A DNA stretch of 64,000 bases from Psychrobacillus sp044762855 (GCF_044762855.1 NZ_JBIWFB010000001.1:558001-622000), one strand, 5' to 3'. Counted from the stretch's first letter, positions 1 through 9,071 are shown. A program made the numbers and translations. The notes: generated from the letters alone by a model not told the origin.

Positions 1-23
1 CTGAACAAAAAGGAGGAAAGATA

Positions 24-1481
24 ATGAATATTTCAGAGTATACAACTTACGACGGTCTAGGTTTGGCCGAACTGGTTAAAAAGAAGGAAGTTACACCTGA
101 GGAGTTAGTAAATACCTCCGTAAATATCATAAAGGAACTTAATCCAACATTAAATGCTGTTGCATCAATTGTTGAAGAAAAAGCACTCAAAGAGATAAAA
201 ACAGGTTTGCCAAAAGGCCCCTTTGAAGGAGTCCCATTTCTCATTAAAGAGCTTGTTCTTCATGCAGAAGGAATTCCTGTTAACATGGGAAGTAAACTAG
301 CTGAGGGAATTACATTTCCAGTGGATAGTGAATTAATGGCTCGTTTTCGTAAAGCCGGGGTTGTTACGGTCGGAACAACGACAACTCCAGAGTTTGGTTA
401 TAATGCTGCTTCCGAAGCAACACTATATGGCAATCCAACTGTAAACCCTTGGGATACGAATCATAGCCCTGGAGGTTCAAGCGGTGGTTCTGCTGCCGCG
501 ATTGCTGCTGGTATTACCCCACTTGCACATGCGAATGACGGTGGTGGTTCTATCCGTATCCCTGCATCCTGTAGCGGGCTTGTTGGTTTAAAGCCGACCC
601 GTGGGAGAATTCCGTCTGGCCCTTTCAATAGCGAACCCCTGAATGGAATTGCAATTGAATTTGCTTTATCTAAAACTGTGAGAGATACGGCAACACTTCT
701 TGATGCGGTTGCTGGTCCAGATATCGGATGTTATGGTTGGGCAGAACCACCCGCAATGCCATTTGCAGAAGCGATAAAGAAAGCACCAAAACCTTTAAAA
801 ATTGCTTGGACGGGAAAACCAGCCTCAGGTGTCCCTGTGGATGAAGAATGTCTTCGTGCTTTAAAAGAAACAGTAGCCCTTTGCGAGGAACTTGGCCATA
901 CAGTTGTGGAAGCTACTCCTCAATACGATGTGGAGAAGTTTAGCATGGCCACTGTCCGTATTTGGACAGCAAATATTTATCATATGATTAATGGAGCGGC
1001 AGCCCTATCTAATCGTATACCGAGTGAAAAGAATATTGAGGCTGCTATCTGGGCTTGTTATCAATATGGTAAAGAGATGCCTGCTTCTCATCTATTAGAA
1101 GCAATTGATACAAATGCTGCAGTTTCACGAGGAGTCGGACATTTTTTTACGGACTATGATGTTCTTTTATCCCCGACACTTGCAACGCCACCAGCGCCAA
1201 TCGGAATGTTAAATTCAAACAATCCTAATATCAATGCTGTTGAGTGGACGGAACAAATTTTTACGTACGCACCATTTACGAATCTGTTCAATGCCACAGG
1301 TCAACCATCCATCTCTCTACCACTTGGATGGAGTGATAAAGGCTTACCGATTGGTATGCAATTTACTGGAAGGTTTGCTGATGAAACCACGCTTTTACTA
1401 CTTGCTACACAATTAGAAGAGGCTAGACCCTGGAAAGATAAAATACCTTCTATTCATGCTTCCAATCTAATTAAGTCTTAA
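24..1481 (+). CDS. Amidase (amidase signature family)
   Basis: Predicted 485-residue cytosolic amide hydrolase. The Gly-rich amidase signature is present (GGSSGGSAAAIA around residues 150-161). Aligned by spacing with the fatty-acid amide hydrolase triad, Lys75 (in PFLIKEL), Ser152 and Ser176 (in GGGSIRIP) would form the Lys-cis-Ser-Ser catalytic triad, so the enzyme looks active. Length is normal for the family. The start is fixed by AAGGAGGAAAG about 8 nt upstream of the ATG. The gene sits at the window edge, so upstream operon partners are unseen. It faces the minus-strand CMD/ThDP operon and is separated from it by a nested repeat hairpin that probably terminates both transcripts. The substrate cannot be read from sequence. 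GatA is unlikely because no gatC or gatB lies next to it in view. Confidence 0.9.
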   Translation: MNISEYTTYDGLGLAELVKKKEVTPEELVNTSVNIIKELNPTLNAVASIVEEKALKEIKTGLPKGPFEGVPFLIKELVLHAEGIPVNMGSKLAEGITFPVDSELMARFRKAGVVTVGTTTTPEFGYNAASEATLYGNPTVNPWDTNHSPGGSSGGSAAAIAAGITPLAHANDGGGSIRIPASCSGLVGLKPTRGRIPSGPFNSEPLNGIAIEFALSKTVRDTATLLDAVAGPDIGCYGWAEPPAMPFAEAIKKAPKPLKIAWTGKPASGVPVDEECLRALKETVALCEELGHTVVEATPQYDVEKFSMATVRIWTANIYHMINGAAALSNRIPSEKNIEAAIWACYQYGKEMPASHLLEAIDTNAAVSRGVGHFFTDYDVLLSPTLATPPAPIGMLNSNNPNINAVEWTEQIFTYAPFTNLFNATGQPSISLPLGWSDKGLPIGMQFTGRFADETTLLLLATQLEEARPWKDKIPSIHASNLIKS

Positions 1482-1484
1482 AAA

Positions 1485-1523
1485 CGAAAACGCGTCCCGA
1501 AAACGCGTCCCGAAAACGCGTCC
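1485..1523. repeat. Three tandem copies of a 13-bp unit
   Basis: The unit CGAAAACGCGTCC occurs three times head to tail (1485-1497, 1498-1510, 1511-1523) just after the amidase stop. The last copy runs directly into the left arm (GTCCCTGTG) of a REP-type palindrome. The GTCC at the end of the unit equals the start of the arm, which suggests slippage or repeated end duplication at the border of the element. Confidence 0.9.
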
Positions 1524-1658
1524 CTGTGTAAGAAACAATTCTGACAACAGGATAAATGCTAACTAGTAAAGGTGCCAGATTCCGAAGAAATTCAGAATCT
1601 GGCACCTTTTAATGTTTCTGTTCTTAAAAATATTCAGAATTGTTTCGTGCACAGGGAC
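1520..1658. repeat. REP-A element, 139 bp, with nested hairpin
   Basis: Outer inverted arms GTCCCTGTG (1520-1528) and CACAGGGAC (1650-1658) are extended inwards by AAACAATTCTGA and TTCAGAATTGTTTC. Inside lies a second, unrelated 15-bp perfect stem starting AAAGGTGCCAG (1568-1582 with 1595-1609), followed by T residues. The element fills the gap between two convergent genes and probably acts as a bidirectional terminator. The copy at 18248-18385 has almost the same length (138 bp) and architecture but a different inner hairpin. Confidence 0.85.
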
Positions 1659-1665
1659 ATTTAAG

Positions 1666-2043
1666 TTATTTCTCTATCTCCTTAAAAATCTCTCCAGCGA
1701 TTCCCATTGCGTGAACAGCCTTTGGAAAACCGACGTAGCCGGCGCAGTGGATGATAATCTCTATTATTTCTTCTTTAGAAAGCCCAACGTTTAGGGCTGC
1801 TTGTATGTGTACTTTAAGCTGATCGAAAGCTCCTTGTGTGATAAGTGTTGTAAGTGTAATGATTTCCCGAGTTGCGTAGGAAAGCGTTTTTCGAGAATAA
1901 AGATCTCCAAAGCCAAAAGATACGATCATGTCCCAAAGGTCAGGAGATACTTTTTTCATTTCTTCCATGCCATTACGGACTTCCTCGGAAAATAATTCTT
2001 CCATTGCTTGTTTTCCTAACTCGTAGCGCTTGTCATTTTCCAT
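1666..2043 (-). CDS. Carboxymuconolactone decarboxylase family protein
   Basis: 125-residue all-alpha protein of the CMD/AhpD-like family. The family core is visible in the stretch around FGFGDLYSRKTLSYATREI, followed by the LTTLITQGAFDQLKVHIQ helix and the HCAGYVGFPKAVHA segment. There is no CxxC pair, so an AhpD-type peroxidase role is unlikely and a decarboxylase/isomerase-like or unknown role is more probable. I start it at the ATG at 2043, preceded by GGGAGG, rather than 13 codons upstream. The ribosome site lies inside the last codons of the ThDP enzyme and the start follows its stop by one base, so the two are translationally coupled. A role with the ThDP enzyme on the same keto- or hydroxy-acid substrate is inference. 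Confidence 0.85.
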   Translation of the reverse strand: MENDKRYELGKQAMEELFSEEVRNGMEEMKKVSPDLWDMIVSFGFGDLYSRKTLSYATREIITLTTLITQGAFDQLKVHIQAALNVGLSKEEIIEIIIHCAGYVGFPKAVHAMGIAGEIFKEIEK

Positions 2044-2044
2044 C

Positions 2045-3679
2045 TTACTGCCTCCCCATAGTTGGTGGTATTTCCTGTTCATCTACTAAAGCTTCAATTA
2101 CGATTGGTTTATTTGTTTGCTCGATTTTATGTAATGCTTCTTTTATTTTCTCGGTTAAATCAAAAGGGTTATGACAGGTATAAGCTTCTAATCCCATCGA
2201 TTCGGCAAAACGTTTTGCATCAAGCGGAGTCTCATACACGCCACCGATAGACGAACCGATCATTTTTTGCATCCCTTTTTCTACCATGTCGAGTCGTCCA
2301 TTATTCATAACGACGAATAGGACAGCGGAGTTATAATTGTAAGCCGTTGAAATTTCGGTACCGTGCATGAACATACATCCGTCCCCGACTAGACATACAA
2401 TTGTTTCTTTAGGTGCTGCTAGTTTTGCGCCGATCGAATAACCAATTCCGTTGCCCATTGCACCAAATATATCATCAAAGAAGAAGGTCCCTGGTTTGTA
2501 TATATCAAAATGTTTAATTCCATAAAAAGAATGGCTTCCGTCATCCCCAAAAATAATTGCGTTCTCTGGTAGTGCATGACGCATCGCTCGTAACACTTGG
2601 ACTGCAGACATGCGTTCTCTAGGTTTATTTTTTTCCAGCGAAATAGATTCGATTGGCATTACAAACGCTTCACTTTCGGTTTTTGGTATATCTTTTAAAA
2701 TAGCTGTCAGGTTCAACTTGATATCGCCAAGCACTGGGGTAGTTGCAACTTGAATCGATTTTCCGATAAAAGTTGGATCATAATCGAAGTGAATGACATG
2801 CTCGGGAAACATCGTTTCTATTAGTCCAGCTGTGGACATATCACTTAGTTTAGAACCGATGACGAGGAGTAGGTCAACTTTCTCCAATAAATACGCGGTA
2901 GCTTCTTCTGTACCGCCTAATCCGAATGCGCCGAGTGACAGCCTATGATTAGAAGGGAATGTCCCTTTTCCTCCAGGAGTCGTAATGACAGGCATCTTCC
3001 AATGCTCTGCGAGATGCTGTACTTCTTCATACGCGCGACTTGAATGAACGCCTTTTCCTAAGAATAAAAGGGGACGTTTAGCCATATTTAGTTTCTCAAT
3101 CACTTCACCTGTTTTAGGTGAAATCATTTCATATGGCGCTGGTAACTCCAATTGGAACGGTTCAATTTCTTCTAGCAAAACATCAAATGCAATAGATAGA
3201 TGCACTGGTCCTTTTACACCAGATAACGCTTTTTCTAAGGCATGCTCTAGGTAGGTGTGTAACATATCACCTCTCTCTACGCGTGCACTAAATTTCGTTA
3301 TAGATCGAAACATATCTACAAGATCCGCACCAAAAAGACTCGAATCTTGTCCCATTGCTTTTCCGGTATCCCTCATCGAAGGGTGACCCGTGATGATTAA
3401 TAATGGTAGATTAGAGGCTTTTGCCTGTCCAGCAGCTGTAAGTAGGTTAGTTCCACCAGGTCCGGATGTCCCCACTGCGACTCCAATTTTCTGGTTCATT
3501 AATGCATATCCGGTCGCTTCAAAACCTGCTGCTGCCTCGTGTTTACTTAATACAAATTCCATGTCGTGGCGTAATATCTCGAATAGTATAGGAGATATGG
3601 CCTTTCCTGGAATACCAAAAATATGGTGAATTCCCCAATGTTTAAAATTCGATACTAATACAGATGAAGCTGTTGTCAT
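2045..3679 (-). CDS. ThDP-dependent enzyme, acetolactate synthase-like
   Basis: 544-residue thiamine-diphosphate enzyme with the three-domain layout of acetolactate synthase, benzoylformate decarboxylase and related enzymes. The N-terminal Pyr domain carries the catalytic glutamate (Glu48 in SKHEAAAGF) and the GTSGPGGTN loop. A central Rossmann-like domain follows. The C-terminal PP domain has the metal/ThDP motif GDGCMFMH ending in MNNG about 30 residues later. No regulatory small subunit (ilvH) is adjacent, so this is probably a catabolic or decarboxylating paralogue rather than the biosynthetic AHAS; the exact reaction is not recognisable. The ribosome site AAGGGGG precedes the ATG. It lies 21 nt downstream of the GGDEF-EAL gene on the same strand and is coupled to the CMD gene, which suggests one transcript. 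Confidence 0.88.
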   Translation of the reverse strand: MTTASSVLVSNFKHWGIHHIFGIPGKAISPILFEILRHDMEFVLSKHEAAAGFEATGYALMNQKIGVAVGTSGPGGTNLLTAAGQAKASNLPLLIITGHPSMRDTGKAMGQDSSLFGADLVDMFRSITKFSARVERGDMLHTYLEHALEKALSGVKGPVHLSIAFDVLLEEIEPFQLELPAPYEMISPKTGEVIEKLNMAKRPLLFLGKGVHSSRAYEEVQHLAEHWKMPVITTPGGKGTFPSNHRLSLGAFGLGGTEEATAYLLEKVDLLLVIGSKLSDMSTAGLIETMFPEHVIHFDYDPTFIGKSIQVATTPVLGDIKLNLTAILKDIPKTESEAFVMPIESISLEKNKPRERMSAVQVLRAMRHALPENAIIFGDDGSHSFYGIKHFDIYKPGTFFFDDIFGAMGNGIGYSIGAKLAAPKETIVCLVGDGCMFMHGTEISTAYNYNSAVLFVVMNNGRLDMVEKGMQKMIGSSIGGVYETPLDAKRFAESMGLEAYTCHNPFDLTEKIKEALHKIEQTNKPIVIEALVDEQEIPPTMGRQ

Positions 3680-3700
3680 GTTTTTAGTGCCCCCTTACAG

Positions 3701-5926
3701 TCAAAGTTGTGTCAAATATATTTTCTCAATTTCATCTACTGGGAGTGGCCTACTAAAGTAATAACCTTGTGAGATTTCACATTGATGATTTTTCAGAAAT
3801 TCAAGCTGTTCTCTTGTTTCTACCCCTTCTGCAATTACCTCTTTCTGTAAATTATGTGCTAATGAGATAATTGCTTTGACGATGACTGCATCTTTCTCGC
3901 TGTTCATCAATTCTCTAACGAAGGATTTGTCGATTTTAATATAATCAATCGGAAAACTTTTAAGATAATTGAGCGAACTATAACCCGTTCCGAAATCATC
4001 GATACTGATACCGATACCTAGTGATTTTAGTTGTTCTAATACATGAATGGCGTATTCGCCTTCCATTGCCATATATTCAGTAATTTCGACAATGACATAT
4101 GCCGGATCAATAGCTGTACGTTCGAGGACATTTTCCATAAATGAAATGAGATTGCTTGTTAGAAATTGCTGGGTTGATAGATTAACGGACATTGTTATAA
4201 GGGGCATGTGGGCATCGTGCCATTTTTTGATTTGTGAACAGGCCTCTTCGATAACCCATTCGCCAATTTGCGTAATCAAACCATTTTCTTCTGCCAGTTT
4301 TATGAATTTTTCTGGGGGAATCAAACCTAAGGTCGGATGTTGCCAGCGGATCAACGCTTCCAATCCAACCAGATTGCCGCTATCGATATTGATCTGTGGC
4401 TGATAATGAAGAACAAATTCATTATTAGTTATTGCTCTTCTTAAATCGACTTCGAGCATATATTCGTTCGTCATGACATCTAATAATTCAGAGTTATGCA
4501 CGACATAGCGATTTTTCCCTTGAGATTTTGCTTGGTACATCGCATTATCCGCGTAGACCATAAGCTGTTCCTTTGATATAGGATAGTCGGGATAAAATGC
4601 CATCCCGATACTCGCTGTCGTATGTAATTCTTTGTTACCCACATAAAAAGGTTGTTGAAACAGTTGAAGTATCTCTTCCGCTTTTTTCGTGCCATAATCC
4701 GGGTCGACAAAATCTTTCAGTAGAAAAACAAATTCATCGCCACCCATTCGAGCGAGTATATCCTTTTCTCCTAGACAACTACTTAAACGTTTACTTACCT
4801 CAATCAGAAATCTATCTCCAAAAGAATGATTAAAATTATCATTAATAATTTTGAAGCGATCGAGATCTAGGAATAATACGGCTAAATTTCTATGCTGCCC
4901 TGCATTTATTTCATGAATGATCGTTTCTATTTCCTTATTAATAAATCGTCTATTCAGTAGTTTGGTTAAATCATCATGATAGGCTAAGTAGTTATATTTC
5001 TCTTGTAGTAAATAACGATCCGAAATATCCCGAAACTGTCCAAAGGCCCCAATCATTTTGTCTTCTTCATAAATTGGTTGTGCATCGAATAGGCAGACAA
5101 TAAGGTTGTCTTCCTCGTCTCTAAATTTTAATTCTTCATTTTCTATTATTTTTTCTTGTTCCAAGACTTCCTTGAAATATTCTCCCGTAAGATGGGATTC
5201 CTGAATATTTCTACCCATCACCGAATCTCTGCTATTATTTGAAATCTTTTCAGCAAAACTATTAAACTCCGTAGTGATTCCTTTTTCATCTGTAATGACA
5301 ATTCCATTTCTAGTTCTGCTCAACATGATTTGATTCATAATATTAAGCTTCTTATTTTGTTTTCTTAATAACAGTTCTCTTTCGATTGAATCAACTGCTT
5401 GGGATAGCATCGTCAGAAAAAGTGGGTTTTGAAACTCGATCGGCATCATGATGGACAAACTGCCAAGTAAATTATCGTCATCTGTATAGTGAAAGGCCGT
5501 CCCATAACAAGCAATACCATGAAGAAAGGTATGATAATGCTGCTCACCAACCAGACTGATGGGGTGCTTTTGTTGCAAGGATAGACTAATCACATTCGTC
5601 CCTGTATCTTCTTGAATGAATAAGCTGCCAGGACTTATCCCAAATTGTTCGATAGTTGACTTAATGGTCTCATCACCTTCTATTTCAAGAAGATAACCAG
5701 TTGCATCCGACACAACCACAAGAATTGGCGTTCCTTTTAAAGAATGTAGTAGCTTATTGGAGAAAAAGCTCACGACTGAAAGTATTTCACTATATGATTT
5801 TCGCTTCTCCTCGAACTCCGCTCCGCTTAAAAAGGTCTTCGGTCTCGATACTTCATGAGGATCCATCCCAGCTTCTAAACACATCTTCTTAGATTCTGTA
5901 ATGTAGTAAGGTTCTGTAGTATTCAT
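3701..5926 (-). CDS. GAF-like/PAS/GGDEF/EAL cyclic-di-GMP protein
   Basis: 741-residue cytosolic signalling protein without membrane segments. Residues about 1-175 resemble the ligand-sensing GAF region of sigma-54 activators such as AcoR (ISPGSLFIQEDTGTN, then GIACYGTAFHYTDDDN, then LLGSLSIM). A PAS domain covers about 195-305, GGDEF about 310-475 and EAL about 490-735. The GGDEF motif is intact (395-399), so cyclase activity is possible. The inhibitory RxxD site is degenerate (GEKD, 386-389), suggesting loss of product inhibition. EAL residues look intact (EAL 523-525, NLS, ITE, DDFGTGYSS, DKSF, AEGVET), so phosphodiesterase activity is also likely. The ATG follows a GGAGGA site. It heads an apparent operon with the ThDP enzyme. 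The AcoR-like sensor in front of GGDEF-EAL is unusual. Confidence 0.9.
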   Translation of the reverse strand: MNTTEPYYITESKKMCLEAGMDPHEVSRPKTFLSGAEFEEKRKSYSEILSVVSFFSNKLLHSLKGTPILVVVSDATGYLLEIEGDETIKSTIEQFGISPGSLFIQEDTGTNVISLSLQQKHPISLVGEQHYHTFLHGIACYGTAFHYTDDDNLLGSLSIMMPIEFQNPLFLTMLSQAVDSIERELLLRKQNKKLNIMNQIMLSRTRNGIVITDEKGITTEFNSFAEKISNNSRDSVMGRNIQESHLTGEYFKEVLEQEKIIENEELKFRDEEDNLIVCLFDAQPIYEEDKMIGAFGQFRDISDRYLLQEKYNYLAYHDDLTKLLNRRFINKEIETIIHEINAGQHRNLAVLFLDLDRFKIINDNFNHSFGDRFLIEVSKRLSSCLGEKDILARMGGDEFVFLLKDFVDPDYGTKKAEEILQLFQQPFYVGNKELHTTASIGMAFYPDYPISKEQLMVYADNAMYQAKSQGKNRYVVHNSELLDVMTNEYMLEVDLRRAITNNEFVLHYQPQINIDSGNLVGLEALIRWQHPTLGLIPPEKFIKLAEENGLITQIGEWVIEEACSQIKKWHDAHMPLITMSVNLSTQQFLTSNLISFMENVLERTAIDPAYVIVEITEYMAMEGEYAIHVLEQLKSLGIGISIDDFGTGYSSLNYLKSFPIDYIKIDKSFVRELMNSEKDAVIVKAIISLAHNLQKEVIAEGVETREQLEFLKNHQCEISQGYYFSRPLPVDEIEKIYLTQL

Positions 5927-6556
5927 GTTCTCCTCCTTAAGCTTTTATATATAATACATACCCTAGTTTCAAAGAGTTAATATTTTTAGCGACAAGAAAA
6001 GGAAATTCGTTTCTGCTGTGGATAAATTACTAGAAAATGAGCAGTAGAAAGAATTCCCAATAATATTAACTTTACCGCAAAATATTATTAAATTCAATGG
6101 AAAGGAATTGTAAGGGGAAGAGCTTACAAGCCTTGCCAATATTGCTGCATGGGTGCTGAAATGCTATCGGAATTTAGAAGAAGTTCTGATAATTAGGATA
6201 AATTTTTATTAAAAAAATCGAAAAAGCATTCTTCCAATGTTTATATAGATAACCAAGTTAAAAGTCATTGTTTTCTAGATGAATAAGAAGTCTTAAAAAA
6301 GAAACGAAGTATCAAAATAAAGAAAGAATATCAATTTAGGGTTATAGTGGAATTATTTTTTAGAGATTGTTATACCCGGAGACATATAATTTAAAAAGTA
6401 ATGATGCACAATTAATTTCTATATAGTTTCGATTTTCATTCTCTCCCTCAAGTATTGAAACCTGCATTGTAGCCATTTCTCGAAAGCGGAGAAGTGGTGC
6501 TTTTTTGTTCAAAAGTAATATGAAGATACTTATATTATTTAATTTTCTAAAAACGT
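5927..6556. other. AT-rich intergenic region, no gene supported
   Basis: About 630 bases between the divergent signalling gene and the kdgD operon. Only short open frames occur, without a ribosome site or recognisable product. A 27-codon stretch near 6118-6200 could be decayed coding sequence, but I cannot name it. The 3' end leads into the kdgD promoter. Confidence 0.5.
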
Positions 6557-6585
6557 TTGACATTACAATATAATTGTCTTACAAT
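6557..6585 (+). promoter_or_regulatory. Sigma-A promoter with FadR/GntR-type operator
   Basis: TTGACA (6557-6562), a 17-base spacer and TACAAT (6580-6585) form a near-consensus sigma-A promoter about 50 bases ahead of kdgD. The palindrome ATTGT-CTT-ACAAT (6573-6585) covers the spacer end and the -10. It fits the FadR-subfamily GntR consensus TNGTNNNACNA exactly. The FadR-type regulator at the end of the same cluster (13674) is the obvious candidate ligand-responsive repressor. Confidence 0.75.
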
Positions 6586-6637
6586 AAAACTTATAGAAAA
6601 TTATAACTATTATATTTACTAGAAGGGTGGAATTTGT

Positions 6638-7567
6638 ATGACAATGAGAAAGAGGCAAGCACCGAAAGGAATTTTAGGATTTCCAGTGGCACCAATGGAT
6701 GAGAAAGGGAAACTAGATTTAGATGCATTGGGGAAGAATATTGAATTTTTAATAGAAGGAGGTTTAAGTTCTATATTCGTCGCATGTGGGGCAGGCGAGT
6801 TACATGCAATTAGTAATGAAGAATATAGGTCGATGGTGGAAATTGCTGTGAAAAAGACACAAGGAAAAATTCCTCTTTATACAGGAGTAGGTGGCAATAT
6901 TTCACATGCTATAGAACAAGCTAAAATTTCGGAAGAGCTAGGAGCGGAAGGTTACTTAATACTGCCGCCATATTTGATTGATCCTTCACAGGATGGAATT
7001 TACGATTATTTAAGAACAATTATCCAAAGTACGGAGTTGAACGCAATCGTCTACCAAAGAGATAATTGTATTCTAGATTCGAAGACACTAGTCAAACTAT
7101 GTGAACTTCCACAACTTGTAGGGTTTAAAGATGGTGTTGGTAATATGGAGAATAATACGGAATTTACACATCTAATTGGGGATCGATTGGAATGGGTGAA
7201 TGGGATGCCATTAGCAGAAGTAACAATGGCTGCATATGTGAACTTAGGTTTTACATCATATTCTTCTGCAATTTCCAACTATATACCACATATTTCTGCT
7301 ATGTATTATGAGGCACTTTTAAATGGAGATAAAGAAGTTGCACATGAATTGCATGAAGACGTCATTCTACCTATTCATCGAATTCGTAAACAGAAAAAGG
7401 GCTATGCAGTTTCACTTATAAAAGCGGGCATGCAAATTGTTGGTTTGCCGGTGACAACGAATGTTAGGGCACCAATTGCTTCTGTTGAAAAAGATCATTA
7501 TGAACAATTGAAGAAAGTTATTGACCATGCATTGGAAAAATATCCTGTTCCATCAAGAGTAATATAA
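6638..7567 (+). CDS. kdgD: 5-dehydro-4-deoxyglucarate dehydratase (KdgD-type)
   Basis: 309-residue TIM-barrel protein of the DHDPS/NAL superfamily, matching the KdgD branch by its KGILGFPVAPMDEKGKLD start and full length. The Schiff-base lysine is Lys164 in VGFKDGVGN. KdgD converts 5-keto-4-deoxyglucarate to 2-oxoglutarate semialdehyde with loss of CO2 and water. The next gene would oxidise that product to 2-oxoglutarate, as in the Bacillus subtilis ycbC-ycbD pair. The ATG follows GAAGGGTGG. It is the first gene of the operon. No glucarate or galactarate dehydratase is nearby, so a related reaction such as deamination of a hydroxyproline-derived pyrroline by a DHDPS-family enzyme cannot be excluded. 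Confidence 0.85.
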   Translation: MTMRKRQAPKGILGFPVAPMDEKGKLDLDALGKNIEFLIEGGLSSIFVACGAGELHAISNEEYRSMVEIAVKKTQGKIPLYTGVGGNISHAIEQAKISEELGAEGYLILPPYLIDPSQDGIYDYLRTIIQSTELNAIVYQRDNCILDSKTLVKLCELPQLVGFKDGVGNMENNTEFTHLIGDRLEWVNGMPLAEVTMAAYVNLGFTSYSSAISNYIPHISAMYYEALLNGDKEVAHELHEDVILPIHRIRKQKKGYAVSLIKAGMQIVGLPVTTNVRAPIASVEKDHYEQLKKVIDHALEKYPVPSRVI

Positions 7568-7584
7568 TAGGAGGTTCCTTTTAA

Positions 7585-9045
7585 ATGACAGCCAAAACTA
7601 AAACGAAAACATATTTAAATTATATAAATGGTGAATGGATTGCTTCAGAAACAGGAGAAACTGCTGAAAGTAGAAATCCCGCAAACAAGGATGAAATAGT
7701 TGGACTTTATCAACTATCTTCTATTAAAGACTTTGACCATGCCGCTAGTTCCGCAAGAAAGGCGCAAAAAGCATGGCGTAAACTTCCCGGAAATGTAAGA
7801 GGTGATTATTTACTAAAAGCTGCGGCTATTTTAGAAGAGCGTATCGAAGACGTAGCAACTGCCATGACGAAAGAAATGGGTAAGACATTTACAGAGGCAA
7901 AGGGAGAAACTGCACGTGGTGTAGCAATTTTACGTTATTATGCAGGTGAAGGTATGCGACCTATTGGTGATGTCATCCCTTCTACTGATAGCGAGGCATT
8001 AATGTTTACAACTAGAGTACCCCTTGGTGTTGTTGGCGTTATTACACCTTGGAACTTTCCGGTAGCTATACCGATGTGGAAGATGGCTCCAGCACTTATT
8101 TATGGTAATACAGTCATTATTAAACCAGCTAGTGAGACAGCAGTGACTTGTGCAAAAGTGATTGAGTGTTTACATGATGCAGGAATACCAGTGGGTGTTC
8201 TAAATATGGTGACGGGTTCAGGTTCATTGATTGGAACAGAAATGGTCAATCATGCAGAAATAGATGCCATTACATTCACAGGATCTAATATAGTAGGTAA
8301 ACAGCTTGCACAAACAGCTATTTCGAGAGGTATCAAATATCAACTTGAAATGGGTGGAAAAAATCCAGTGATCGTTGCGAATGATGCAGATCTAGACTTA
8401 GCAGTGGAAGCAACGATAAGTGGTGGATTAAGATCATCAGGTCAAAAATGCACAGCTACGAGTAGAGTTATTGTCCAACAAGATGTTTATGAAGAATTTA
8501 AAGAAAAACTTTTAGAAAAAGTGACGGTCATTACAGTTGGTGATGGCATGGAAGAAGGAACATGGATGGGACCTTCCGCAAGTGAAAATCAATTGAATAC
8601 AGTGCTCTCAGCCATTGCTAAAGGTAAATCAGAAGGGGCTACACTTCTCTTTGGAGGAGAAAAAGTAGAAAAAGAAGGATTGAATGGGTATTACGTTGAA
8701 CCGACTGTGTTCGAAGACGTAACATCCACTATGACTCTTGCACGTGAAGAAATCTTTGGGCCGGTACTTGCGCTTATGAAAGTTAACACAATTGAAGAGG
8801 CACTTGAATTGGCAAATGACTCGGAATACGGTTTAAGCGCTTCTATTTTTACGACAAGAATCAGTAATATGTTGTCATTTATTAATGAAATGGATGCTGG
8901 ATTGGTGCGTATCAATGCAGAAAGTGCTGGAGTTGAATTACAAGCCCCATTTGGCGGGATGAAACAGTCTAGCTCTCATTCGCGTGAACAAGGTCAAGCT
9001 GCAAAAGAATTTTACACAGCCATCAAAACAGTGTTTGTTAAATAA
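7585..9045 (+). CDS. 2-oxoglutarate semialdehyde dehydrogenase
   Basis: 486-residue NAD(P)-dependent aldehyde dehydrogenase. The cofactor-binding PWNFP motif and KPASETA loop are present, the general base is Glu255 (LEMGGKNP) and the catalytic cysteine is Cys289 (SSGQKCTA). Placement directly after kdgD, with GGAGG in the 17-bp gap, points to oxidation of 2-oxoglutarate semialdehyde to 2-oxoglutarate, the job of YcbD-type enzymes. Succinate-semialdehyde dehydrogenase is the main alternative by family. Together the two genes feed a C5 keto-acid into the TCA cycle. Confidence 0.85.
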   Translation: MTAKTKTKTYLNYINGEWIASETGETAESRNPANKDEIVGLYQLSSIKDFDHAASSARKAQKAWRKLPGNVRGDYLLKAAAILEERIEDVATAMTKEMGKTFTEAKGETARGVAILRYYAGEGMRPIGDVIPSTDSEALMFTTRVPLGVVGVITPWNFPVAIPMWKMAPALIYGNTVIIKPASETAVTCAKVIECLHDAGIPVGVLNMVTGSGSLIGTEMVNHAEIDAITFTGSNIVGKQLAQTAISRGIKYQLEMGGKNPVIVANDADLDLAVEATISGGLRSSGQKCTATSRVIVQQDVYEEFKEKLLEKVTVITVGDGMEEGTWMGPSASENQLNTVLSAIAKGKSEGATLLFGGEKVEKEGLNGYYVEPTVFEDVTSTMTLAREEIFGPVLALMKVNTIEEALELANDSEYGLSASIFTTRISNMLSFINEMDAGLVRINAESAGVELQAPFGGMKQSSSHSREQGQAAKEFYTAIKTVFVK

Positions 9046-9046
9046 A

Positions 9047-9062
9047 ATGTAAGCGCTACAAT
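9047..9062 (+). promoter_or_regulatory. cre-like catabolite box
   Basis: TGTAAGCGCTACA lies between the dehydrogenase stop and ridA. It resembles CcpA boxes (WTGNAANCGNWNNCAW) but is one base short in the right half. It would sit inside the operon, where it could act as a transcription roadblock. Confidence is modest. Confidence 0.4.
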
Positions 9063-9071
9063 GGAGGTATA

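Noticed and set aside
6360..6563. 67-codon minus-strand frame upstream of kdgD
   Set aside because: No ribosome site or family match, and it overlaps the kdgD promoter.
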